The position numbers and the translations under genes are program-made. Below, piece after piece: positions 8,148 through 16,496 of a DNA stretch of 18,662 bases (its first letter is position 1; each line of letters begins with the position of its first letter). Location of the stretch: positions 1 through 18,662 of the forward strand of contig SBAT01000448.1 of the NCBI GenBank assembly GCA_005240105.1, given 5' to 3'. The stretch is from Chloroflexota bacterium. Lineage in GTDB: Bacteria > Cyanobacteriota > Vampirovibrionia > Obscuribacterales > Obscuribacteraceae. Below the pieces are notes generated by a model that worked only from the letters and a program-made list of their open reading frames with translations, was not told where the DNA came from and did no database searches.

Positions 8148-8387
8148 ATGATTCATTATGTATATGCGACTCGTGGCGGCTACCTCTATCTCTTGGGCAA
8201 GCATAGTCATATGCCCAAATTGGAGAGTGCTGACGAGTTCGTTTTGTCTGTCCCCGATAAAACATCGCAAGCACAGATAGATACATTGGCTCATCGACGC
8301 TTCATGGAGCACTTGCGTAGACCACGCAAAGTTGTTCATGATCGCCACCGTAAAGGTGCTCATGGGCGCGAATTGGTCACAGCATAA
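8148..8387 (+). CDS. Small hypothetical protein, 79 residues
   Basis: I do not recognise this family. The ORF starts at ATG 7 nt after a strong AAGGGG ribosome site (8136-8141), which is the main reason to believe it. The N-terminal part is rich in aromatic residues (HYVYATRGGYLYLLG), and the C-terminal third is strongly basic (FMEHLRRPRKVVHDRHRKG), which could mean nucleic acid or phosphate binding, but this is only a guess. There is no signal peptide, membrane helix, cysteine pair or known motif. It stands alone between a weak terminator after the LCP gene and a strong hairpin at 8435-8462, so it is probably a single-gene transcript. Opposite-strand frames here lack ribosome sites and look like shadows. 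Confidence 0.6.
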   Translation: MIHYVYATRGGYLYLLGKHSHMPKLESADEFVLSVPDKTSQAQIDTLAHRRFMEHLRRPRKVVHDRHRKGAHGRELVTA

Positions 8388-8434
8388 ATACATTAAGTGG
8401 CTCGAGAAACTGCGCCCCAACACAGATAAAACGG

Positions 8435-8462
8435 AAGACTCTCACCAATTGGTGGGAGTCTT
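8435..8462 (+). terminator. Palindromic hairpin after the small gene, probable terminator
   Basis: The arms 8435-8448 and 8449-8462 are complementary over 14 positions, with one T opposite G (a wobble pair in RNA). The centre is CCAATTGG, so the loop would be about 4 nt. Only a weak T-rich tail (CTTGGTT) follows, so termination could be partial. A protein-binding palindrome is the alternative. Confidence 0.6.
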
Positions 8463-8762
8463 CTTGGTTAATTCGTCCCTCTAACAGGTGAATTTAGGGA
8501 TCTTGGCCGTTTAATCCGTTATTTTGAAAGATGACCCGGGCAATATCCCTTTGAGGTCAAGTTGGGACCGTGGATTCATAAATACGCCGCTAGATTCCGA
8601 AAAATTATCGGAGACTGGGGTTCGTTTGTGGTGCCATGTGTAATTGCTTTGTTTCACAATGGGGTTGTAAGTAGAAAGAATTTTCGAATTCTGCATTATA
8701 TTTAAAGGGCTACTAAATTTTTTGTTTACGATTGGGTTATTGGCGAGAAAGGAATTAAAACC
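8463..8762 (+). other. Gene-free leader upstream of the pseudopilin with several inverted repeats
   Basis: I see no convincing gene in these 300 bp. Three possible stems occur in order. The first is long and imperfect: 8496-8509 against 8537-8550, with 12 of 14 positions paired and a 27-nt loop. GGTC/GACC follows at 8555-8569, then TCCGA/TCGGA at 8596-8612. An AT-rich TATATT (8697-8702) could be a -10, but no good -35 is at the right distance. A GAAAGGA ribosome site (8747-8753) is 9 nt before the pseudopilin ATG. This may be a long 5' UTR or a small RNA. I could not match it to a known riboswitch. Confidence 0.4.
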
Positions 8763-9203
8763 ATGAAGGCAACACTAAAGCGTTATCGCAAGAATGAAGG
8801 TTTCACATTGGTGGAACTATTGGTGGTGGTAATTATTATTGGTATTTTGGCAGCTACTGCTTTGCCGAACTTCTTCAATGCCACAGTTAAGGCTAAGGAA
8901 GCCGGTGTTAAGGGTAATGCCCGCACAGCTCAAATTGCTGCTGAGCAATTTGCAACAGACAACAATGGTGCATATCCGGCAGCTTCGGCTAACTTGGAAC
9001 CGTACTATCCAGGTGGTACAGGTCCGGCAGGTGGCGCAGGAACTGCACCAAAGAATCCATTCACGGGAGTGGCTGCATTCCCAACAGGTGGAGCTGCCTC
9101 TGCACAGGGTGAAATTGGTTACGAAGCAGACACACCAGTAACTGGTGCGTACACCGTAACCGGCTATGGCGACACCGCCGTGATTATTACTCTCACCCCG
9201 TAA
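8763..9203 (+). CDS. Type II secretion/type IV pilus pseudopilin, GspG-like
   Basis: A 146-residue prepilin. A basic 13-residue leader ends in glycine, then the canonical cleavage and methylation site G13|FTLVELLVV with glutamate at position 5 of the mature protein (E18), followed by a hydrophobic helix to about residue 35. The prepilin peptidase would cut after G13, and the helix would pack in the pilus or pseudopilus core. The globular part has ATDNNGAYP (64-72), KNPFTG (97-102), GEIGYE (116-121) and a closing strand YTVTGYGDTAVII, a pattern usual in GspG-type major pseudopilins. The middle is rich in Gly, Ala and Pro (about 82-112), and no cysteines are present. It has its own long leader and a strong terminator, so it is probably expressed singly and abundantly. 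Assembly genes are not in the window, so secretion versus pilus use is open. Confidence 0.92.
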   Translation: MKATLKRYRKNEGFTLVELLVVVIIIGILAATALPNFFNATVKAKEAGVKGNARTAQIAAEQFATDNNGAYPAASANLEPYYPGGTGPAGGAGTAPKNPFTGVAAFPTGGAASAQGEIGYEADTPVTGAYTVTGYGDTAVIITLTP

Positions 9204-9237
9204 TAACAACTATTATTTCAACAATAATGGGCAAATG

Positions 9238-9267
9238 AGGATCAGCAATTGCTGATCCTTGTTTTTT
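9238..9267 (+). terminator. Rho-independent terminator of the pseudopilin gene
   Basis: A perfect 10-bp inverted repeat, GGATCAGCAA (9239-9248) and TTGCTGATCC (9249-9258), is followed at once by TTGTTTTTT (9259-9267). A smaller ATTATT/AATAAT stem lies just before it. Confidence 0.88.
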
Positions 9268-9295
9268 GTCGGTAACGATACTAGGCTAGTAATAT
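9266..9295 (+). promoter_or_regulatory. Candidate promoter for the TPR-like membrane protein
   Basis: TTGTCG (9266-9271) and TAATAT (9290-9295) are 18 bp apart, each matching 4 of 6 consensus bases. Transcription from here would start close to the ATG at 9309, leaving little room for a ribosome site for that codon. Confidence 0.3.
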
Positions 9296-9308
9296 CACTC
9301 TTGCTAGC

Positions 9309-10079
9309 ATGGCGAAGGGATCTTGTTTGTTAAGATCAAGACAATCCTATTTTGATTTATGGACTTGGTTAGCAGTTCTTGCGGTATCGGGACTGGCCAT
9401 CCACTATTGTCAAGTCAGACTTGATGAATATATTTCTGCCAGGCAAACGAAAACTGCCGGCGGGATACTGCCTAATCCTGAGTCTTTGCGTCTGGTTTCG
9501 CTTGGCTATGACCAGATTTTGGCTGATGTCTATTGGCTTGACTTCATTCAGTATTTTGGTGACACCAAGGCAAGACTGGCCGACCACTATGGTAGGTGTT
9601 ATGACTACCTAAGTCTGGTAACTGCCCTGGATCCTCATTTTATACAAGCGTATTGGTTCGCTTCCTTTGCTGTGGGCTCTGAGCAGAAGCGGCCGGATTT
9701 GGCTAGCAAAATTATTTCTCGTGGACTTGCTGTCAATCAAGATAATTGGTATTTGCCATATATTGCCGGAGTGAATGAGTTCATTAACGCTAAGGATGAT
9801 AAGGCTGCGGCAAAATACTATAGAATGGCCGCAAAATTTCCTGGATCGCCTCCTTGGTTGGGCAGGCAGGCTCAAATACTTGATACGGACTTGCCGCGGT
9901 TATTTAAGGAAATTCGTACATGGCACACTGTGTATGCATCCAACCCCGATGGTCTGGTGCGCAACACGGCCCGCAACAAGTTGATTGACTTGTGGCGTTA
10001 TGTATACAGACATACATCGGATGCCAATTCAAAGAAGGAAGTCACAAGACAACTAGGCGAGCTTGGTGCCAAGCCGTGA
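9309..10079 (+). CDS. Membrane-anchored TPR-like protein of unknown function
   Basis: A 256-residue protein with one N-terminal membrane helix (about 17-33) and a helical C-terminal part that resembles degenerate tetratricopeptide repeats (LVTALDPHFIQAYWFASFAVG; NQDNWYLPYIAGVNEF; AAKYYRMAAKFPGSPPW). The stretch around 60-85, SLGYDQILADVYWLDFIQYFGD, recalls uncharacterised TPR proteins of several Gram-negative phyla; I cannot name a function. Most of the protein is probably periplasmic. The ATG at 9309 has no clear ribosome site. A TTG at 9327 in the same frame follows AAGGGA (9315-9320) by 6 nt and keeps the membrane helix, so the real start may be there. It lies between the pseudopilin terminator and the metallo-hydrolase gene, 27 bp downstream, and may be cotranscribed with the latter. 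Confidence 0.85.
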   Translation: MAKGSCLLRSRQSYFDLWTWLAVLAVSGLAIHYCQVRLDEYISARQTKTAGGILPNPESLRLVSLGYDQILADVYWLDFIQYFGDTKARLADHYGRCYDYLSLVTALDPHFIQAYWFASFAVGSEQKRPDLASKIISRGLAVNQDNWYLPYIAGVNEFINAKDDKAAAKYYRMAAKFPGSPPWLGRQAQILDTDLPRLFKEIRTWHTVYASNPDGLVRNTARNKLIDLWRYVYRHTSDANSKKEVTRQLGELGAKP

Positions 10080-10106
10080 TTTAATGGAAATTGTGAGGAT
10101 TATATA

Positions 10107-10979
10107 GTGCAATTTGGAGAGTTTCGTCTATCCGTTATAAGAGAATGCAACTTTAGATTAGATGGTGGCGCCATGTTTGGTGTTGTGCCGAAAACTCTCT
10201 GGTCTCAAGTGTCTCCCGCCGATGAGTTGAACCGAATTCAACTTTCATGCAATTTGCTCCTAATAGATACAGGCAGCAAAAAGGTGCTTGTGGAAACAGG
10301 TATGGGCAGTCGTTGGGAAAAGCGCGAAGCAGAAAGATATGAAGTGGAAATGCTTGTCGATGACAGCAATGTGCTTTCTAGCGTCGGACTGAGTAATGAC
10401 GATGTTGATGCGGTAATAATCTCGCACTTGCATTTCGATCATGCCGGTGGTGCTTGCCGTATGGTTGATGGAAAGCTTGTGCCCACTTTCCCTAAGGCAA
10501 AATATTATGTTCAAAAGGGTGAGTTGGACCTGGCTCGTAATCCCAATGCCAGAGCAAAGGGCAGTTATCGCCAAGACGACTTCATGCCTCTAATTGAGCA
10601 TGGTGTAATTGCAGTAATTGATGGCGATAAGGAAATTGTGCCTGGCGTGTTCGCTAAAGTGACAGGTGGTCATACAAGTCACCACCAGGTCATCTATTTT
10701 GAATCGGCAGGCAATAAAGGTGTTTATTTCGCTGACATTATCCCGACGAAGAGCCATTTAAGCCCGCCCTGGGTGATGGGATATGATCACTTTCCCTTGG
10801 CCAGTTGTGATGTTAAGTCACAGTGGCTAACCCAAGCGGCCAAGGAAAAATGGCTGGTAGTCTTTGACCACGAAGTTGGCGTGCCTTGGGGGCATGTCAG
10901 CCTTGATGAAAAAGGCAGGTTTGATTTTCAGGCTTTGCCGGCAGAAACTTTAGAATCGGATGCTGTCTTCTCTTCGTGA
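10107..10979 (+). CDS. Metallo-beta-lactamase-fold hydrolase
   Basis: A 290-residue soluble enzyme with all zinc ligands of the superfamily: HLHFDH at 107-112 (H107, H109, D111, H112), H189 in GGHTSHH, D210 in FADII and H255 in FDHE. The layout, with a long N-terminal strand pair, LLIDTGSKKVLVETGMG and a closing histidine, resembles the lactonase/quorum-quenching and general MBL-fold hydrolase group rather than true beta-lactamases or RNase J. No signal peptide is seen, so it is probably cytoplasmic. The GTG start is supported by GAGGA (10095-10099), 7 nt upstream. It follows the TPR-like gene by 27 bp and its 3' end overlaps the convergent oxidoreductase gene by 52 bp. The substrate cannot be inferred. 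Confidence 0.9.
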   Translation: MQFGEFRLSVIRECNFRLDGGAMFGVVPKTLWSQVSPADELNRIQLSCNLLLIDTGSKKVLVETGMGSRWEKREAERYEVEMLVDDSNVLSSVGLSNDDVDAVIISHLHFDHAGGACRMVDGKLVPTFPKAKYYVQKGELDLARNPNARAKGSYRQDDFMPLIEHGVIAVIDGDKEIVPGVFAKVTGGHTSHHQVIYFESAGNKGVYFADIIPTKSHLSPPWVMGYDHFPLASCDVKSQWLTQAAKEKWLVVFDHEVGVPWGHVSLDEKGRFDFQALPAETLESDAVFSS

Positions 10980-12550
10980 TATTCAGCTTCGGTATTCACT
11001 TCCCAGATATTGTCCTTAGTAGTGACACCGCCGACGATATTCTCCACTGCAGCAAGCGCTGTGAGCATGGAATGGTCTTGGTTGTTGTAACGGTGCATGC
11101 CGTTGCGACCAATCAAGAACAAGTTGGTGAAGCTATCTAGATAGTGGCGCAGCTCGTCAAAACGGTCATATGTGCCGAAGTATGCCGGATAGGCTTTCTT
11201 AGCATGGATTACTGTGTAATCCAAAACACCGGCTTTGTCGATAATGCCAATCTTGTCCAATTCGTCTATGGCAAACGATTCCATTTCTTTGTCAGATTTG
11301 GTCCACAGCTCATCGCCTTCCGTGCAGAAGTATTCCAACCCGAGCCAGACTTTGTTGGGGTCAGAAACAAGATATGGACTCCAGTTGTTGAAAAGCTGCA
11401 ATCTGCCTAAAGCAACATCAGGCTCCTGGATGTAGATCCAGTTGTCTTTGATTAGTTGTCCGGATTGTGGGTGTCCTTCGGCAACTTTCAATTTGTCGAT
11501 CAACAAACCAACGGTAATGAAGTCTCTATAGATAAGACCGTTGGCAATTTCCATGACATTTGCCGGCGGCGGAGGTGACATGGCTTGCATAAGATCTCTG
11601 ACCGGCATTGAGGAGATGAAGTAATCACCTTTAATGGTTTCTTCCTGACCGGTCTTGGTGTCTTTTACAACCAGTGCTTCTACGTTGTTGCCGGCAGTCA
11701 ATATCTTTTGCACTTCTCTATGCATGGTCACTGAGCCGCCTGCCTGAGTGACTTTGTCCGTGACATACTCCCAGAGTTGACCCGGTCCATGTTTGGGATA
11801 TAAGAACCTTTCGATGAGCGATACTTCCGTGTCCTTTTGTTTGACGTCTTCTGTTTTCTTCACCATAAGCTTGCTCAAGGCATGCTTGATTAGTTTTGTG
11901 ACGTCCAGTCCTTTTACACGTTGTGCACCCCATGACGCATCGATTACTGAGCAGGGAACACCCCAGACTTTCTCTGTATATGATTGAAAAAATGTTTGAT
12001 AGAGGTGTCTGCCAAAACGGTTGACGAAGAAATCTTCCAGGGATTTTTCCGGACGCACCGGAGTTAACTGGGCCTTGATGAAACTGAAACCGGTCAATAT
12101 AGTGTTCACCAGTCCCATTTTCATCAGCGTGTCTACGCTTAACTTAATTGGATAATCAAAGAACTGCCGTCTGAAATAAATGCGCGAACGCCTGTTGCGC
12201 ACCAGCATGATGTTGTCTTGTGATTCAGGATCCGGTCCCTGGGCATCGCCTTCAACCTGGCGCGACTTGCCCTGATAGCTGACTATTTGCTCGCCGTCAT
12301 GTCTTGCTTCGATAGGAAGAATTGCTGTCCACCAGTCCATCACCCAATCGGATTTGGAGAAGAAACGGTGTCCACCCAAGTCAATCCGGTTGCCCTTATA
12401 GTTGACTGTCCGTGCAAGTCCACCGACTTGATCGCTAGCTTCAAGAACAACAGGTGTTATGTCGCTGCGCTGTAAGAGTTCATAAGCCGCTGTCAGCCCG
12501 GCTGGTCCTGCTCCTATGATTACTGCTTGGCGTTGTTGCTGATTTGTCAT
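10928..12550 (-). CDS. NAD(P)/FAD-dependent oxidoreductase, UDP-galactopyranose-mutase-like
   Basis: A 540-residue flavoprotein. The dinucleotide-binding motif VIIGAGPAGLTAAYEL is at residues 10-25, with the adenosine-ribose acid at VVLEASD (34-40), then GGLART and DLGGHRFFSK (57-66). A second FAD motif near the C-terminus reads LFLIGRNGMHRYNNQDHSM (about 477-495). The GGHRFFSK and GRNGMHRYNNQDH blocks are typical of a bacterial branch related to UDP-galactopyranose mutase and protoporphyrinogen-oxidase-like amine oxidases, often found beside polysaccharide genes. A mutase or a redox reaction on a sugar or lipid is possible; I would not assign glf. The last 30 residues are hydrophilic, and the final part overlaps the convergent hydrolase gene. 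It is divergent from the first YfhO gene with 59 bp between starts, so the two may share a control region. Confidence 0.9.
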   Translation of the reverse strand: MTNQQQRQAVIIGAGPAGLTAAYELLQRSDITPVVLEASDQVGGLARTVNYKGNRIDLGGHRFFSKSDWVMDWWTAILPIEARHDGEQIVSYQGKSRQVEGDAQGPDPESQDNIMLVRNRRSRIYFRRQFFDYPIKLSVDTLMKMGLVNTILTGFSFIKAQLTPVRPEKSLEDFFVNRFGRHLYQTFFQSYTEKVWGVPCSVIDASWGAQRVKGLDVTKLIKHALSKLMVKKTEDVKQKDTEVSLIERFLYPKHGPGQLWEYVTDKVTQAGGSVTMHREVQKILTAGNNVEALVVKDTKTGQEETIKGDYFISSMPVRDLMQAMSPPPPANVMEIANGLIYRDFITVGLLIDKLKVAEGHPQSGQLIKDNWIYIQEPDVALGRLQLFNNWSPYLVSDPNKVWLGLEYFCTEGDELWTKSDKEMESFAIDELDKIGIIDKAGVLDYTVIHAKKAYPAYFGTYDRFDELRHYLDSFTNLFLIGRNGMHRYNNQDHSMLTALAAVENIVGGVTTKDNIWEVNTEAEYHEEKTASDSKVSAGKA

Positions 12551-12609
12551 GGCGTTTGCTTGAGCCTTCTTGGAAAATGAATTTTTGTTGGCCTGAAAGT
12601 GTAAACTAG

Positions 12610-15117
12610 ATGTTTCTTACAGTCTGCTTATATTCGACCAGAAAAACTGTGCCCAGAAACCACTTTACAAGCTTATTTGCAGCGGGGCTATTAGCTACGC
12701 TGTGTCTCTTCTATTTTCCATGGTTATCCGGGACGAAAGCCTTCTATTTAACAGATATTACAAATCACTTTGAGCCAACGATACGCATTTTGTCCGAATA
12801 TTGGCGCAAAGGGCAGTTTCAGCTCTGGAATCCGTATGCCCATTGCGGCGAGCCGCAGATTGCTATCCCTCAACCTAACCTGTTTTATCCGCCGAACTGG
12901 ACCTTTGCCTTTTTGCCCTTCAATCCTGCTTTTGCCTTAAATCTAATTGGGCACCAGTTCGTAGCTGGAATGGGCAATTACCTTTTGGTGGCAAGCCTTG
13001 GCTGGGGTTTCATCCCTGCCTGTTTGGCTGGAGTCGTGGCGGCACTGTCCGGTTACATGTTCTCGCTTTCCACCAATTACACTCTAATGGCTAGTGCTGC
13101 CTGGCTACCCCTTATTGTTTGGTCTCTGCGCTCAATGAAAACGCAGACAAGACAGTCCTTGCACTTTGCTATTTCAGCCCTCTCGATAGCCATGATGATC
13201 CTTACAGGACGGCCGGAAATTTTTGCACCGGCTCTATTGTTGCTTGCCGGCTACATAGTTTTTTCTCTGGAACAGGATTTTCGAGATGACAGTCGGCAAA
13301 GGGCTGTAAAGGATGCCGGCTGGCAATTGCTGGCAGTTGTTCTTGGCTGTCTTCTAGCTGCACCGTTCATTGCCCCTGGTATTGAATGGCAAGCTTTGTC
13401 GCCCAGATCGCAAGGACTGGTGGCAAAAGAAGTTCTTGTCTGGTCGGCTAACTGGTATGACTTTTTAAGTATGCTCTTGCCGCAGCCATTGGGAGATCTT
13501 TTTGTCCTTGGGGATAAATTCCTCAGCTTTGTTGCCGGCAGACCTGGATATCCACCATACTTAATTGCCTTTGTTGGTCCTGTAGTTATTGCCTTAGCAA
13601 TTTTCGGCATGTTTGATAGAAGCTGGCGTACAGGCTTTCTAATATCGGCATTGCTCTTCTTGTTTCTTGTTCTGGCAGCAGGCGATAATCTGCCTGTGGC
13701 GCCATATTTAGTGACAAACTTTCCAAAGCTGGCGATACTGAGATTTCCAGCGAAGCTGCTTTTCTTCCCGGTCTGGTTCCTGTCTATCTTTGCCGGTCGA
13801 GGACTATATCTGGTGTTGAGCAATAGGGTAAGCAGATTGCCCTTGATCGTGAACTTTAGCTTGTGGACGGTTCTGTTTGTGATTGCGCTAGTGCTGCCCA
13901 TTTATCAGCAGACGATAGGCATAGCTACTGCGCTGAGCGTATCGGCTGCGGTAATCAAAGCGCAACAATTAATTTGCCAGTCACTGTCCTTCATGTCGGC
14001 GCTTGGATTAATGTTGACGATAGCTATTTTCTTGTGGCATTTCAAAAAAATTGGTCGGAACACAGTTTCTTTGCTAGTACTTGTTACAGCTTATGCGCTG
14101 ATGATGGTCCACGCATTCGCTTATTCATATCATGGTGCAGCTGGTAATTTCTTTGATCAGGGTCCAACTTATATAGAGAAAAAACTGACCGAATTGCATG
14201 AGGATGTAGGTCAGCTCGCCAGTGGTAAGGCGCGTATCGTTACTCTCTATTTCTCCGGTCTTCTCATGCCGAATAAATTAATAGCCGGCGATCCGGATTG
14301 GCCGGCCAGCTATTACCAATACGGACGGCAGATCCTTACACCTAGCACGCACTTTGATAGGAAGTTCTCATCTTCTTTTGGCTATGAAGGAGCGGAAACT
14401 CTAGACTATAGAAGAATGTTTGTCGAATCGTTCAATCAATCACATGTTGCAGCCGGCGCACTGGCAGCAACTCACCAAGTAGACAGACCGTTTTATCGCT
14501 TTTGCCAGGTGACATCAACTAAATATGTCTTGGGCATGATTGACCGTGTAAGCCACGGAAAGTTTGTACAAAATGCCAAGTTAGATCCGTTGTATTTTGA
14601 CTTGCTCTTGGAAGATCGCATCTGGAATATCCGGATTTACAGGGTCAATAAACCATTGCCACGTGTGTATGTCTCTTATATCTGGCAAGAAGCTGAACCA
14701 AATCAGGCTGTGGACGCTATTACAAATGCTGCAACGGTGGACTTTGATCCTTGGAATAAGACTCTTATTAGTAAAGTCGCGCCATCGAAAGACGACGTCA
14801 AACAAGGCAATTGGCAGGCTGAGTTTTTAGAGAATTCCGCCAATTTAGTTCGCATAAAAGTTGCTACTAACATTGCCTGCATGCTTGTTTTGACAGATCA
14901 CTTTTATCCCGGTTGGTTGGCCACTTTAGATGGAAAGCCGACTGAAATTTACCGAGCCAATGGAGTCTTAAGAGCCGTATCTCTACCTGCCGGTGAGCAT
15001 ACGATTGAATTTAAATATGAACCCGATAGCCTGAAATTTGGATATGTTCTTTCAGCTGTGGCTGCTCTGTGCTTGCTGTTGGCGGCAGGATTGCTATTTA
15101 CAAGAAGGCGCTCATGA
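12610..15117 (+). CDS. YfhO-family membrane protein, copy 1
   Basis: An 835-residue polytopic membrane protein of the GT-C type. Residues about 49-95 match the YfhO opening: DITNHFEPT, WNPY (73-76), CGEPQ and NLFYPPNW. About a dozen hydrophobic segments follow to residue 510 or so, then a large soluble domain (about 515-805), which ends with the family signature LTDHFYPGWLATLDG and LPAGEHTIEFKYEP before a last membrane helix. In Bacillus and Listeria, YfhO proteins help add sugars to teichoic acids outside the membrane from undecaprenyl-phosphate sugars; a similar glycosylation role is inferred here. The stop overlaps the start of copy 2 (ATGA at 15114-15117). The ATG at 12610 lacks a clear ribosome site, and a GTG 14 codons in is an alternative start. 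Family call is firm; substrate unknown. Confidence 0.9.
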   Translation: MFLTVCLYSTRKTVPRNHFTSLFAAGLLATLCLFYFPWLSGTKAFYLTDITNHFEPTIRILSEYWRKGQFQLWNPYAHCGEPQIAIPQPNLFYPPNWTFAFLPFNPAFALNLIGHQFVAGMGNYLLVASLGWGFIPACLAGVVAALSGYMFSLSTNYTLMASAAWLPLIVWSLRSMKTQTRQSLHFAISALSIAMMILTGRPEIFAPALLLLAGYIVFSLEQDFRDDSRQRAVKDAGWQLLAVVLGCLLAAPFIAPGIEWQALSPRSQGLVAKEVLVWSANWYDFLSMLLPQPLGDLFVLGDKFLSFVAGRPGYPPYLIAFVGPVVIALAIFGMFDRSWRTGFLISALLFLFLVLAAGDNLPVAPYLVTNFPKLAILRFPAKLLFFPVWFLSIFAGRGLYLVLSNRVSRLPLIVNFSLWTVLFVIALVLPIYQQTIGIATALSVSAAVIKAQQLICQSLSFMSALGLMLTIAIFLWHFKKIGRNTVSLLVLVTAYALMMVHAFAYSYHGAAGNFFDQGPTYIEKKLTELHEDVGQLASGKARIVTLYFSGLLMPNKLIAGDPDWPASYYQYGRQILTPSTHFDRKFSSSFGYEGAETLDYRRMFVESFNQSHVAAGALAATHQVDRPFYRFCQVTSTKYVLGMIDRVSHGKFVQNAKLDPLYFDLLLEDRIWNIRIYRVNKPLPRVYVSYIWQEAEPNQAVDAITNAATVDFDPWNKTLISKVAPSKDDVKQGNWQAEFLENSANLVRIKVATNIACMLVLTDHFYPGWLATLDGKPTEIYRANGVLRAVSLPAGEHTIEFKYEPDSLKFGYVLSAVAALCLLLAAGLLFTRRRS
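15103..15117 (+). promoter_or_regulatory. Ribosome site and ATGA overlap joining the two YfhO genes
   Basis: AGAAGG (15103-15108) lies 5 nt before the ATG at 15114, whose last bases form the TGA of copy 1. This fixes the start of copy 2 and suggests translational coupling. The frame stays open upstream, but those codons lie inside copy 1. Confidence 0.7.
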
Positions 15118-16469
15118 AAATGCCCTATGTAGGAATAATTTCTATCTTCGTTGTAGTTCTGGTTGCGGCTCTGACCATGTTCTATCTGCCGTTTTTGAAC
15201 GGGCAGGCATCTTTTTACTTGTTTGATATTACAAACTTCTACGAGCCGACTTTGAAGGTATTGGCGGAAAACTGGCGTCAGGGCCGGTTCATGCTTTGGA
15301 ACCCATATTCATATTGCGGCATGCCGCAAATTGCTATTACTGAGCCAAACTTGTTCTATCCGCCTAATTGGATATTCGCGCTGGTGCCATTCAATACTGG
15401 TCTTGCTCTGAGCTTAATCTTGCACCAGGTTCTTGCCGGACTTGGCAGTTTTCTTCTAGTGGCCAGTTTTGGTTGGGGCATACTACCTGCCTGCCTGGCA
15501 GGCTTGTCCGCAGCACTTTGCGGCTACATGTTTTCCTTGCAGACCAATTACACGCTTATGGCATGTGCTGCATGGATGCCAATTCTTCTCTGGCTATTGC
15601 GTTGTGTTGACAGGCAAACGGGACTGAGGCGAGCTGTCTCTATTGCTTGTGTTTCTTTCTCTACAGCCATGATGATCCTTACAGGACGGCCGGAAATCTT
15701 TGGTCCTGCGCTTCTAATTGTCTTGGGTTATGCGGCCTTTTCCTTTGCGGCAAAGTTTACCGAGGGAGAGAATAAATTCAATACATGGACCGTTGTCATT
15801 TTACAGACTTTTGCTTTGGGCCTTGGCGTACTGATGGCGGCACCGGGAATCTTGCCGGCGATGGAATGGCTTCCCTTGTCGCCTAGAGCTGAAGGACTGG
15901 TGCCTGCAGATATTTTATTTTGGTCGGCTAACTGGTACGACTTCTTGTGTTTGATATTGCCGCAGCCCTTAGGTGATTTGTATTTGCGGACTAATTCCTT
16001 TTCCAATCTTGCCTTAGCAAACCCGGCTCTAGAGCCTTACTTCGCTTCAGCTTTTGTCGGACCGATCCTTATTGCACTGGCTGTGCCGGGAATCTGTGAT
16101 CGTGCTTTCAGACAGCGTTGGTTTTTGATTGCAATTTGTGTGGTATCAATGGTGCTGGCAGCCGGGCGCTTCATGCCGTTTGGTGAATTTGTTTTGTATC
16201 TCATTCCGGGTATAGGAGTTCTGAGATACCCAGTAAAGCTCTTGTTCTTCCCTGTGTTGTGCTTGATCATTTTTGCAGCGCGCGGACTTTATCTGGTGAT
16301 GGAGAACAAGGTTCCCAAGTCGACTCAGGTAGCTAATTTGATTTGTTGGCTTGCTCTTCTTGTTGCCGGATTAGTACTGTATTTAATACCTGAGCCATTG
16401 CTGCTAAACCAGGTACCCAATGCAGTAACTTTCTTGCGTCTTAAATTTTCCAGTCAACTTCTTTTGTAG
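15114..16469 (+). CDS. YfhO-family membrane protein, copy 2, N-terminal part ended by in-frame TAG
   Basis: Encodes 451 residues closely related to the first half of copy 1: DITNFYEPT, WNPYSYCGMPQ, NLFYPPNW, MMILTGRPEIF and the membrane bundle. It ends at TAG (16467-16469), in the middle of the membrane region. Directly after the stop, in the same frame, the codons read AQQLIGQ, matching AQQLICQ in copy 1 where the residue before is lysine. So the full gene would run 15114-17678, and a single base change (for example AAG or CAG to TAG) explains the split. No frameshift is needed. TAG is a normal stop elsewhere in the window, so codon reassignment is unlikely. It could be a recent pseudogene, a sequencing or assembly error, or stop readthrough. 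Without the soluble C-terminal domain the product is unlikely to be active. Confidence 0.8.
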   Translation: MKMPYVGIISIFVVVLVAALTMFYLPFLNGQASFYLFDITNFYEPTLKVLAENWRQGRFMLWNPYSYCGMPQIAITEPNLFYPPNWIFALVPFNTGLALSLILHQVLAGLGSFLLVASFGWGILPACLAGLSAALCGYMFSLQTNYTLMACAAWMPILLWLLRCVDRQTGLRRAVSIACVSFSTAMMILTGRPEIFGPALLIVLGYAAFSFAAKFTEGENKFNTWTVVILQTFALGLGVLMAAPGILPAMEWLPLSPRAEGLVPADILFWSANWYDFLCLILPQPLGDLYLRTNSFSNLALANPALEPYFASAFVGPILIALAVPGICDRAFRQRWFLIAICVVSMVLAAGRFMPFGEFVLYLIPGIGVLRYPVKLLFFPVLCLIIFAARGLYLVMENKVPKSTQVANLICWLALLVAGLVLYLIPEPLLLNQVPNAVTFLRLKFSSQLLL

Positions 16470-16496
16470 GCGCAACAGTTAATCGGGCAGGCTGGA

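Noticed and set aside
8052..8423. Minus-strand ORF of 123 residues opposite the small gene
   Set aside because: No ribosome site, cysteine- and histidine-rich shadow composition and no recognisable motif; the plus-strand ORF has a strong ribosome site.
8631..8655. Sigma-54 promoter before the pseudopilin gene
   Set aside because: TGGTGCC and TTGCT elements are present, but the GG-to-GC spacing is 14 bp, not the required 10.
13251..13901. Minus-strand ORF of 216 residues inside YfhO copy 1
   Set aside because: It lies wholly opposite a well-supported membrane protein and has the Ser/Thr/Arg/Lys-rich composition expected from the reverse of hydrophobic codons.
16467..16469. TAG recoded as a sense codon throughout the genome
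   Set aside because: mraY, the histidine kinase and the PMT-like gene all end in TAG at the expected protein ends, so TAG works as a stop here.
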